A stretch of 5,147 bases of DNA, taken from Chloroflexota bacterium (lineage in GTDB: Bacteria; Chloroflexota; Dehalococcoidia; SM23-28-2). The notes beneath the pieces were generated by a model that did not search any database, was not told where the DNA came from, and worked only from the letters and a program-made list of their open reading frames with translations. A program made the translations under genes and the position numbers. Positions 1-5,147 of the stretch are shown piece by piece. The stretch is from NCBI GenBank assembly GCA_030691665.1, contig JAUYDU010000069.1:1-5147 (forward strand). The letters are read 5' to 3'. Numbering within the stretch: position 1 is the first letter of the stretch; the number at the start of each line of letters is the position of its first letter.

Positions 1-1522
1 CCTTTACCAGCCGCGGCCGCACCAGCTCACCGCCGTTGGCGATGGCGCTGATAGCATCCAGAAGCTGTAGCGGCGTCACCGCCAGGTAGCCCTGGCCGAT
101 GCCGAAGTTGTAGGTGTCGCCTACATACCAGGCCTCGCCGAACGTCTCCTCCTTGTATTTGGCGTCCGGCACGAGGCCAGCGGACTCGCCCGGCAGGTCC
201 ACCCCCGTCGCCTCCCCCAGACCGAAGGCGCGGGCGTAGCGGGCCAGCCTCTCCTCACCCAGCCCACGGAACCCCTCGTCCTGCTTGCCGCCAGCCAAAT
301 AGTAGAAGTAGACGTCCGAGGACATGGCAAGTCCTCTGTAGAAGTCCAGGGTGCCCAGCGCCGACCAGTCCTTGAACACATACACCACGCTGGGGTCATA
401 CTCGTTCTCCACCGTGATGTAGCCGTGGCTGGTAATGGTGGTGCTGGTGGTGGCTACCCCCTCTTGCAGGGCGGCCAGGCCGGTAATCGGCTTGAAGCTG
501 CTGCCCGGCGCGTACATCTCGGCGATGGTGTGGTTCAGCAGGGGCTTGCTTGGCTCTTCCAGCAGGGCGTCCAGCTCCTCCTGGCTCAGAGCGCTCGAAA
601 AGACGTTGTTATCGTAGGAGGGCAGGGACACCATGGCCAGGATCTCGCCCGTCTGCACATCCATCACCACCGCCGCCGCGTTATCCGACGAGCCCATCAG
701 CTCTCGCAGGACATCGGCCGTCTTCCGCTGAAGATCGAGGTCGAGGGTGAGAACGACGCTCTGGCCGGGCTCCGTCGCCCGCGAGTCGAGCACATCGAGC
801 TGGCGGCCGCTGGCATTCACCTCCATCAGCTTCTTCCCCGGCTCTCCCCGCAGAACATCCTCATAGGTCAGCTCCACCCCCATCTTGCCCAGTTGGTCGT
901 TGAGCATGTAGCCGTTGCCCTTCAGCCTCTCGTACTCCTCTTCCGAGATGCGCCCGACGTATCCCAGGATGTGCGACGTGAGGTCGCCACTCAGGTAGTT
1001 GCGACGGGCTTCTATTTGGAGATCCACCCCAGGCAGGTACGAGGTCAGCTCCTTCAGCGTCAGGGCCGCGTCCCGCTCCAGCTCGTCCTTGATCACCAGC
1101 GGCTCGTAGGGGTTGCCGTTCTGTCGCTTGGCTCGCACCTTCTGAGCTATCTCCTGGGCGGGCATGCCCAGCACGCTCCCCAGCCGCGCGAAGACGGCAT
1201 CCTCGTTCTTGACCGGCAGGTCGGCCGGCACGATCACCGCCGCGTAGTTGGCCACGTTCTGCACCAGGGGTGTGCCGTTGCGGTCGTAGATCAGGCCGCG
1301 CAGGGGGAGCACCTGAAGCTCTCGCAGGCGGTTGTTCTCGGCCTGCTCGCGATAGTCATCCGCCTCCAACACCTGCATCCGCACTAGCTGGATCGTCAGG
1401 ATGCCGAACAAGAAGACGATCAATACCTGGATAAGGAGGAACTTCCGCCCGGGGGTGTAGGCGTCTTCCTTTCGCTTGGGCTTCTCCGAACGCCAGCGCC
1501 CGGCCCGACGGAAGAACTCCAT
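1..1522 (-). CDS. mrdA: Penicillin-binding protein 2, elongasome D,D-transpeptidase (3'-truncated by window edge)
   Basis: This is a class B penicillin-binding protein, which cross-links peptide stems of new lateral-wall peptidoglycan in the periplasm together with RodA and MreBCD. It was read from the ATG at 1522; 507 codons are visible with no stop and no frameshift. A basic cytoplasmic tail (1-27) precedes one membrane segment (about 28-47). The pedestal domain follows, with RGLIYDRNG after the anchor, GYVGRIS, and a GKMGVE...YEDVLRG segment. The transpeptidase domain begins near residue 260 (VVMDVQTGEILAMVS). The nucleophile motif is SSFK (S341, K344; bases 491-502) within APGSSFKP. The second motif is SSD (S401-D403; bases 314-322) followed by VYFYYLAG. 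SxD instead of SxN, and the 60-residue spacing, suit PBP2 rather than PBP3. The KTG motif is expected near residue 555, outside the window. The gene starts 12 nt after mreD. The family assignment is very secure; mrdA/pbpA naming follows from the mreBCD context. Confidence 0.95.
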   Translation of the reverse strand, partial: MEFFRRAGRWRSEKPKRKEDAYTPGRKFLLIQVLIVFLFGILTIQLVRMQVLEADDYREQAENNRLRELQVLPLRGLIYDRNGTPLVQNVANYAAVIVPADLPVKNEDAVFARLGSVLGMPAQEIAQKVRAKRQNGNPYEPLVIKDELERDAALTLKELTSYLPGVDLQIEARRNYLSGDLTSHILGYVGRISEEEYERLKGNGYMLNDQLGKMGVELTYEDVLRGEPGKKLMEVNASGRQLDVLDSRATEPGQSVVLTLDLDLQRKTADVLRELMGSSDNAAAVVMDVQTGEILAMVSLPSYDNNVFSSALSQEELDALLEEPSKPLLNHTIAEMYAPGSSFKPITGLAALQEGVATTSTTITSHGYITVENEYDPSVVYVFKDWSALGTLDFYRGLAMSSDVYFYYLAGGKQDEGFRGLGEERLARYARAFGLGEATGVDLPGESAGLVPDAKYKEETFGEAWYVGDTYNFGIGQGYLAVTPLQLLDAISAIANGGELVRPRLVK

Positions 1523-1536
1523 CTCCTCTTTCCTCT
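1523..1536 (-). promoter_or_regulatory. Ribosome-binding site of mrdA overlapping the mreD stop codon
   Basis: On the minus strand the sequence between mreD and mrdA is purine-only. AGAGGA (1536-1531) sits 8 nt before the ATG at 1522, and a second GAGGAG abuts the start codon. The first two bases of AGAGGA are the last two of the mreD TAG stop (1537-1535), so ribosomes finishing mreD can reinitiate directly on mrdA. This supports the chosen start, and no other in-frame start lies between the mreD stop and this ATG. Confidence 0.7.
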
Positions 1537-2047
1537 AGCTCGCCACCCGCACGCTCGGCGTTCCGGCCTCCACCGCAGCCGTGGCCCAGCGCACCGGAAG
1601 GTAGAAGATCGGCGTCAGCAGGGCGTTGAACAGGGCCGCTGGTAGAATGACCCTCACGGAGCTTTGCAGCCAGGGTACGTCGCGGCCCACGCCAGCCAGC
1701 ACCAGCAGATACACCAGGTGATAAGATAGGGACGCCGCCGCCACCACCGCTACGGTGGGCAGGAACTCGCTCTCCGTCGGCCTGCGCTCGCGAACGGCAG
1801 CTAGGGGCACGATCGGCAACATCGCGAGCACAGAGGTGCCCACAGGGTCGGTCGTGATCAGGTCCTGGAACATGCCAGCCACTGGGATGAGGACCATCGC
1901 CTCCCTGGGCCCACGCACCATCGCCCAGCACATCAGCAGCACCAGCACAGGGTTGGCCGTCACCCCCAGCACAGGAAAGTAGGGGGCTGCCGCCACCTGA
2001 CCCAGGGCGACGAACAGCGCCAGCGGTACAAACAGAAGGTACCTCAT
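1535..2047 (-). CDS. mreD: Rod shape-determining membrane protein MreD
   Basis: This is the integral membrane component of the elongation machinery; it binds MreC and supports PBP2/RodA activity. The protein has 170 residues, typical for the family, and is strongly hydrophobic, with about five to six membrane segments (roughly 3-21, 30-46, 50-60, 69-84, 96-119 and 130-152). The stretch GMFQDLITTDPVG (58-70), with Gly58, Asp62 and Gly70 before a hydrophobic run, resembles the conserved G...D.......G region of MreD. The sequence family is weakly conserved, so identity rests on length, topology and its place between mreC and mrdA. Its ATG overlaps the mreC TGA stop by 4 nt (ATGA at 2047-2044). 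There is no clear Shine-Dalgarno sequence in the mreC tail, so translation is probably coupled to mreC. It ends with TAG. Confidence 0.92.
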   Translation of the reverse strand: MRYLLFVPLALFVALGQVAAAPYFPVLGVTANPVLVLLMCWAMVRGPREAMVLIPVAGMFQDLITTDPVGTSVLAMLPIVPLAAVRERRPTESEFLPTVAVVAAASLSYHLVYLLVLAGVGRDVPWLQSSVRVILPAALFNALLTPIFYLPVRWATAAVEAGTPSVRVAS

Positions 2048-2862
2048 GGGCTCGCCAGACGCACCGGCCTGAAGCTGGTGAGCACCAGCACGTGCTCCAG
2101 GCGCGACAGGCTGGCCGCCGGCTTCACCTCAGCCTTCTTGAAGATGTCCTGGGGCTCGCCCCGCACCGACACCACCTGCCCGATGAGCAGCGCCTCAGGG
2201 AAGTTGCCCCCCAGGCCGGAGGTAGCGACGGTGCTGCCAGGCTTCACGTCCGCCTCCTGGGGGATGAGGTCCATGCTCAGCCCGTCGTGTAGGCTGCCGC
2301 TGACCACCCCCTCCGTTCGCGACTCCAGCACCATGGCGTTGACGTTGCTGTTCGGATCGGTGACCAGAGTCACCCAGGCAAAGTCGTTCAGGACCTTGGA
2401 CACTACTCCTACCAGGCTTCCCCCTTCGCTCATCACCACCTGCCCCTCGGCCACCCCATCATCGCTCCCCCGGTCGATGGCCACCGCTTCCTTGAGGTTG
2501 CTGGGGTCCTTGGCGATGACCCGCGCCACCAGGAAGCTATCCCCAGGGCGGCCCTCCTCCACCTGCGCTAGATTCGCCAGCTCCCCGGACAGGAACCCCT
2601 CCTGCCGCAGGCGGGCGATCTCCGCCGTCAGCGCCTCGACCTGCTGCCGCAGTTGTCGATTCTCCTCCTCTAGGTCTTGGCGATGGACCTGGCGGTCCAG
2701 GAAATCGGCCACCGGCTCGGCGGCCCTGCCCAGGCCGTGGGCTATCGGTGAAGCCACCGTCAGGGTCAGGTTTCGCAGGGGGTCGAGGGCGCCTTGCTGG
2801 GAGAGAACGATAGCCAGCAGGGCAACGAGGCTGATGGCCACTAGCCATACTAGCGTTCGCAT
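2044..2862 (-). CDS. mreC: Rod shape-determining protein MreC
   Basis: This is a bitopic periplasmic scaffold that links MreB/MreD to PBP2 and activates it. The protein has 272 residues, at the short end of the usual range. There is an N-terminal signal anchor (about 3-21). A charged heptad-like helix (about 57-91, with EEENRQLRQQVEALTAEIA) fits the dimerising coiled coil. A beta-rich C-terminal region (about 110-265) carries typical MreC signatures: ARVIAKDPSN (113-122), IDRGSDDGV (129-137), LVGVVSKV (150-157), TSGLGGNFPEALLIGQV (214-230) and LEHVLVL (255-261). The ATG at 2862 lies 18 nt after the mreB stop, in the same frame. The intervening bases hold only a weak GGA and no good Shine-Dalgarno sequence. 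No alternative start better matches the expected hydrophobic N-terminus. It ends TGA, overlapping the mreD start. Confidence 0.96.
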   Translation of the reverse strand: MRTLVWLVAISLVALLAIVLSQQGALDPLRNLTLTVASPIAHGLGRAAEPVADFLDRQVHRQDLEEENRQLRQQVEALTAEIARLRQEGFLSGELANLAQVEEGRPGDSFLVARVIAKDPSNLKEAVAIDRGSDDGVAEGQVVMSEGGSLVGVVSKVLNDFAWVTLVTDPNSNVNAMVLESRTEGVVSGSLHDGLSMDLIPQEADVKPGSTVATSGLGGNFPEALLIGQVVSVRGEPQDIFKKAEVKPAASLSRLEHVLVLTSFRPVRLASP

Positions 2863-2880
2863 GTCCAGCCAAAGCCGATG

Positions 2881-3942
2881 CTAACGCGGTGCGCGACGGT
2901 TGGTCAGGCGAGCCTGCACCTTCGCCAGGATCTCCGCCTCTTCCAGCATCTCGGCCGTGCCCCTCACCACGCAGCTCAGGGGGTCCTCGGCCACGTACAC
3001 CGGGAACTTGGTCTCGTGGGCCAGCCGCCGGTCCAGCCCTCGCAGCAGCGCCCCCCCGCCGGCCAGGACGATCCCCCGCGTCATAATGTCGGCCACCAGC
3101 TCCGGCGGCGTCAGCTCGATGGTGGAGCGAACGGCGTTGACGATCGCCGCCACCGGGCCCGACAAGGCGTCGCGCAGCTCCACGCTGCTCACCTCCACCG
3201 CCTTGGGCAGCCCCGTCGCCAGGTCGCGTCCCTTCAGCACTACCGTCATCTCCCGATCCAGGGGCGCTGCTGAACCCGCCTCGATCTTCACCTCTTCCGC
3301 CATCCGCTCGCCGATCAGCAGGTTATGCACCTGCCGGGCGTACACCACCAGCTCCTGGTCTAGCTCGTCGCCCGCCACCCGGATCGAGGTGCTGGTGACG
3401 ATGCCCCCCAGCGATATGACGGCCACCTCGGTGGTGCCGCCGCCGATGTCCACCACCATCGACCCATCGGGCTCCATGACCGGCAGCCCCGCCCCGATGG
3501 CCGCCGCCATCGGCTCCTCTACCAGATAGGCGGCCCTAGCCCCGGCGTTCAGGATAGCATCGTGCACCGCTCTCTTCTCTACCTCCGTCACGCCGCTGGG
3601 GATGCCCACCGCTACCCGCGGCCGCGGGATGCCCAGCCCAAAGTGGTCGTGCACCGAGCGGATGAAGTACTGGAGCATCCGCTCGGTGACGGTGAAGTCG
3701 GAGATGACCCCGTCCTTGAGCGGGCGCACCGCCACGATGTCGGCGGGCGTGCGCCCCACCATCCGCTTCGCCTCGCTGCCGATGGCCAGGATCTTCTTGT
3801 TGATGCGGTCGATGGCCACCACCGACGGCTCGTCGATGATGATGCCGCGGCCACGTACCAACACCAGGGTGTTAGCGGTACCGAGGTCGACCGCGATGTC
3901 GTGAGAGAATACGCCGAGCAGGGCGTTCAGGGGGTTAAACAA
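2881..3942 (-). CDS. mreB: Cell-shape actin homologue MreB (TTG start)
   Basis: This is a bacterial actin that forms ATP-dependent membrane-associated filaments orienting lateral-wall synthesis. The protein has 353 residues, slightly over the usual 335-350 owing to a short N-terminal extension. Phosphate-1 motif DLGTANTL is at 19-26; GIPSGVTEVEKRAV at 113-126; EEPMAAAIG at 142-150; phosphate-2 motif VVDIGGGTTEVAVIS at 163-177; GERMAEEVK at 211-219; and the adenosine motif GIVLAGGGALLRGLD at 290-304. All expected nucleotide-binding elements are present. Residues 2-12 (FNPLNALLGVF) are hydrophobic and could be an N-terminal membrane-binding helix as in other MreBs. The start is TTG at 3942-3940. 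An in-frame stop lies at 3963-3961, and no ATG or GTG lies between it and the DLGT motif, so TTG is the best choice. It heads the mre operon, with a promoter candidate about 75 nt upstream. It ends with TAG. Confidence 0.98.
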   Translation of the reverse strand: MFNPLNALLGVFSHDIAVDLGTANTLVLVRGRGIIIDEPSVVAIDRINKKILAIGSEAKRMVGRTPADIVAVRPLKDGVISDFTVTERMLQYFIRSVHDHFGLGIPRPRVAVGIPSGVTEVEKRAVHDAILNAGARAAYLVEEPMAAAIGAGLPVMEPDGSMVVDIGGGTTEVAVISLGGIVTSTSIRVAGDELDQELVVYARQVHNLLIGERMAEEVKIEAGSAAPLDREMTVVLKGRDLATGLPKAVEVSSVELRDALSGPVAAIVNAVRSTIELTPPELVADIMTRGIVLAGGGALLRGLDRRLAHETKFPVYVAEDPLSCVVRGTAEMLEEAEILAKVQARLTNRRAPR

Positions 3943-3954
3943 ATCCTCCGCTCC
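3943..3954 (-). promoter_or_regulatory. Ribosome-binding site deciding the TTG start of mreB
   Basis: Upstream of the TTG the minus strand reads GGAGCGGAGGAT. The outer GGAG (3954-3951) is 8 nt from the start codon, an ideal distance. The inner GGAGG (3949-3945) is only 2 nt away and probably too close. The upstream in-frame TGA at 3963-3961 leaves this TTG as the only plausible initiation codon for a full-length MreB. Confidence 0.7.
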
Positions 3955-3971
3955 AGCTTTTCACCTCATCC

Positions 3972-4007
3972 CCAGGCGACCGAAGCAGGCTTGGTGGGCT
4001 CGCCTGG
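3972..4007 (-). repeat. Inverted repeat in the mreB 5' leader (possible mRNA hairpin)
   Basis: CCAGGCGA at 3972-3979 is matched by its exact reverse complement TCGCCTGG at 4000-4007, an 8-bp perfect stem with a 20-nt loop. A small AAGC/GCTT pairing inside the loop could add structure. If the -10 box at 4018-4023 is used, transcription would begin near 4011 and this hairpin would occupy the very 5' end of the mre mRNA, about 30 nt ahead of the mreB start. A role in mRNA stability or in binding a regulator is possible. There is no U-tract after it, so it does not look like a terminator. The repeat is seen directly; the function is inference. Confidence 0.45.
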
Positions 4008-4017
4008 CACTCGTTGC

Positions 4018-4046
4018 ATTATAGAGGATTTGCCATCACGATGAAA
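4018..4046 (-). promoter_or_regulatory. Candidate housekeeping-sigma promoter for the mre operon
   Basis: An exact TATAAT (-10) is present on the minus strand at 4023-4018. The expected -35 position with a 17-nt spacer (4046-4041) reads TTTCAT, a poor match to TTGACA; CTTTCA with an 18-nt spacer matches three of six positions. There is no extended TG before the -10. The start of transcription would lie near 4011, giving a leader of about 70 nt before mreB. A perfect -10 box is unlikely by chance in such GC-rich DNA and sits in the only sizeable gap upstream of the operon, which supports the call. The weak -35 suggests modest or activator-assisted strength. Confidence 0.55.
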
Positions 4047-4054
4047 GGGGACGT

Positions 4055-4085
4055 AAGGAGCTACCCTAACCGCAAAGAGCTCCTT
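4055..4085 (-). terminator. Perfect 8-bp inverted repeat downstream of the crotonase gene (weak terminator or operator)
   Basis: AAGGAGCT at 4055-4062 is exactly complementary to AGCTCCTT at 4078-4085, an 8-bp stem with a 15-nt loop. It begins 34 nt after the crotonase stop codon and ends about 9 nt before the putative -35 region of the mre promoter. On the minus strand the stem is followed by ACGTCCCCTTTC rather than a run of T, so it is at best a weak intrinsic terminator. Its position next to the promoter also allows it to be a regulator-binding site. The inverted repeat itself is certain; the role is not. Confidence 0.35.
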
Positions 4086-4119
4086 CTCTGGATGGCGGTG
4101 GACGGTCGGCGGGCACTTT

Positions 4120-4920
4120 CTACCGCCCCTTGAACTCCGCCTGCCGCTTTTCCAGGAAGCTCTGAATTCCCTCCCGGGCGTCCTCGGACTCGGCGCAGAA
4201 ACGCTGGAAGTGCTCCTCATACTGAACCTGGGCCTCCAGGGCCTCCCGCCACGGCTGGTAGGCCAGCCGCTTGGTCAGCTCGATGGCGATGGGTGGCCCC
4301 TGCGCGATCCGCTCGGCCAGGGCCAGAGCGGTCGCCATCAGTTCGTCCTGGGGCACCACCTGGCTCACCAGGCCGATGCGCAGCGCCTCTTCGGCGTCGA
4401 TGATGTCGCCGCTGTACATCAACTCCAACGCCTTCGCCATCCCAACGATACGGGGCAGGATGTAGCTACAGCCGAAGTCCGGCACCAGCGCTCGCCGCGA
4501 CCAGATGGCCGAGAAGCGCGCCTCCTCCCCAGCGATACGGATATCGCAGGCCAGGGCCAGCGCCAGACCAGCCCCGGCGGCGATGCCGTTCACGGCGGCG
4601 ATGGCCGGCTTCGGGCAAGCCACCAGCTTGGCGCAGCTCGCGTAGCGCGGGCGGAGCCGCTCGCTGCGACTCTCCCCCGCCACCGTGCGTCCCGGCGTAG
4701 CCTGGTCGGCCGCCACCACGAGGTCGGTGCCCGAGCAGAACCCCCGCCCATTGCCGCTGATCACTATTACCCGCGCCTCGTCGTCCTCTGCCGACCGCTC
4801 GACGGCGTCCTCGATCTCCGCCCACGTGTTCCAGGTGACGGCGTTCAGCCTGTCGGGCCGGTTCAGGTTGAGGACGACGATGCCACCGCGCTTCTCCACG
4901 ATAATGTCGTTGTAAGCCAT
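4120..4920 (-). CDS. Enoyl-CoA hydratase/isomerase (crotonase) family protein, probably isomerase-like
   Basis: This is a cytosolic acyl-CoA enzyme of the crotonase fold, 266 residues, the standard length for the family. The N-terminal strand and RPDRLNAV (21-28) are typical. Oxyanion-hole segments are visible: RGFCSGTDL (59-67) and AAVNGIAAGAG (108-118), followed by CDIRIA (125-130). Aligning by eye with rat mitochondrial hydratase, Glu144 is replaced by Ala120 and Glu164 by Trp140, so ordinary trans-2-enoyl hydration is doubtful. Asp148 in LVPDFG is kept; an Asp in this LxPD segment serves as the catalytic acid/base in PaaG-type enoyl-CoA isomerases. An isomerase or other crotonase reaction is therefore more likely; the substrate is unknown. 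The start ATG at 4920 has a strong AGGAGG at 4931-4926, 5 nt before it. It lies 32 nt after the preceding gene's stop, suggesting co-transcription. It ends with TAG. Confidence 0.93.
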   Translation of the reverse strand: MAYNDIIVEKRGGIVVLNLNRPDRLNAVTWNTWAEIEDAVERSAEDDEARVIVISGNGRGFCSGTDLVVAADQATPGRTVAGESRSERLRPRYASCAKLVACPKPAIAAVNGIAAGAGLALALACDIRIAGEEARFSAIWSRRALVPDFGCSYILPRIVGMAKALELMYSGDIIDAEEALRIGLVSQVVPQDELMATALALAERIAQGPPIAIELTKRLAYQPWREALEAQVQYEEHFQRFCAESEDAREGIQSFLEKRQAEFKGR

Positions 4921-4932
4921 GAGTTCCTCCTA

Positions 4933-4946
4933 GGCGGGGCGCCGCC
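4933..4946 (-). repeat. Short GC hairpin beside the crotonase ribosome-binding site
   Basis: GGCGG (4933-4937) and CCGCC (4942-4946) form a 5-bp all-GC stem with a 4-nt loop, separated by a single base from the AGGAGG of the crotonase gene. It lies in the 32-nt gap after the preceding gene. It could tune translation of the crotonase or be a chance product of GC-rich sequence. There is no T-tract, so it is not a terminator. Confidence 0.25.
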
Positions 4947-4952
4947 CTGCCA

Positions 4953-5147
4953 CTACATCTTGGAGCGCCGCCACCCGGCCTCGATCGCCTGCTGCTCGGT
5001 GCAGAACCAGCGCTCGCCGGCTGCTTCGTCGACCACCGTTTTATCATAGAAGTCGCCGCCGGGCACGTGGTAGATCTTCTCGCCGCTGGTCTTGCTGATG
5101 TTACCCTTGATCACCGGCTGGCTGGTGCCCGAGTAGTCGCAGACGCC
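4953..5147 (-). CDS. C-terminal fragment of a protein with an IKGNIS...KIYHVPGG...GERWFC...AGWRRSK domain (5' end outside the window)
   Basis: Only the last 64 codons and the TAG stop are visible; the frame is open to the right edge, so the start and any upstream domains are missing. The visible part reads CDYSGT (3-8), VIKGNIS (12-18), GEKIYHVPGG (22-31), DKTVVDE (35-41), GERWFCTEQQA (44-54) and AGWRRSK (57-63). I recognise this pattern as a small domain found at the C-termini of diverse bacterial secreted or nuclease-like proteins, including some thermonuclease homologues; I recall it being called the 'sunset' domain. The name is from memory and not verified. Conserved Cys3, Cys49, His27 and several aromatic residues hint at a compact, possibly metal-binding or nucleic-acid-associated fold, but its function is not established here. 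It is 32 nt upstream of the crotonase gene on the same strand, probably in one transcript. Confidence 0.8.
   Translation of the reverse strand, partial: GVCDYSGTSQPVIKGNISKTSGEKIYHVPGGDFYDKTVVDEAAGERWFCTEQQAIEAGWRRSKM

Noticed and set aside
425..1387. A 320-codon open frame on the plus strand
   Set aside because: It lies entirely opposite mrdA, whose frame carries all PBP2 motifs. The translation is rich in His, Gln, Arg and Leu with no recognisable domain, as expected from a GC-rich antisense frame.
1356..1931. A 191-codon minus-strand open frame overlapping mreD and the start of mrdA
   Set aside because: It is out of frame with both genes, is Gly/Arg/Pro-rich, and has no family resemblance; mreD explains the same DNA with proper membrane segments.
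2078..2884. A 268-codon open frame on the plus strand
   Set aside because: It is antisense to mreC; its composition (Ser, Arg, Thr, Pro) is that of a shadow frame, and mreC has clear family motifs.
3966..4023. A possible short leader peptide in the mreB 5' region (ATG overlapping the -10 box, or a GTG near the predicted transcription start, ending at the TGA at 3968-3966)
   Set aside because: The ATG would lie upstream of the predicted transcription start, there is no ribosome-binding site, and the 14-17 residues show no attenuator-like codon runs. A leaderless GTG cannot be excluded but has no support.
4210..5049. A 279-codon open frame on the plus strand
   Set aside because: It is antisense to the crotonase gene and the right-edge fragment and crosses the gap between them. 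It shows low-complexity GC-driven composition and no domain.
1..5147. Mobile elements, CRISPR arrays, tRNA or rRNA genes
   Set aside because: No transposase motifs, terminal repeats, spaced direct repeats or RNA gene signatures were seen; coding sequence and short gaps account for nearly the whole window.

Overview
This is a GC-rich window (roughly 60-65 percent G+C by eye) in which every supported gene lies on the minus strand. It holds the rod-shape operon mreB-mreC-mreD-mrdA in the canonical order, running from about 3942 down to the left edge. Upstream of it are an enoyl-CoA hydratase/isomerase (crotonase) family gene (4120-4920) and the last 64 codons of a gene ending in a short conserved C-terminal domain (4953-5147). 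The organism is a rod-shaped bacterium with peptidoglycan. The high GC, a TTG-started MreB with a short N-terminal extension, and the neighbouring domain fit an environmental lineage such as Chloroflexota. That placement is a low-confidence inference, because nothing in the window fixes the taxonomy.

Layout, in the direction of transcription (right to left). The 3' end of the partial gene (5147-4953) is followed after 32 nt by the crotonase gene, which has a strong Shine-Dalgarno sequence; the two are probably co-transcribed. A 177-nt gap (4119-3943) follows. It carries a perfect 8-bp inverted repeat (4055-4085), an exact TATAAT -10 box (4018-4023) and a second perfect 8-bp inverted repeat (3972-4007) that would fold near the 5' end of the mre mRNA. 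mreB starts at a TTG codon. mreC follows after 18 nt, mreD overlaps mreC by 4 nt (ATGA), and mrdA follows mreD after 12 nt, with its ribosome-binding site overlapping the mreD stop codon. mrdA runs off the left edge after 507 codons, before the expected KTG motif.

The four morphogenes form one elongasome module. MreB polymerises under the membrane, MreC and MreD connect it to the periplasm, and PBP2 (MrdA) is the transpeptidase that cross-links new lateral-wall peptidoglycan. Its glycosyltransferase partner RodA is not visible and may lie past the left edge. The crotonase gene has no evident link to wall synthesis and appears to be an unrelated upstream unit.

I did not find an undescribed system here. 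The observations most worth a second look are the crotonase homologue that lacks both canonical hydratase glutamates, the promoter flanked by two hairpins ahead of mreB, and the truncated gene at the right edge. The long plus-strand open frames opposite these genes look like GC-driven shadows.
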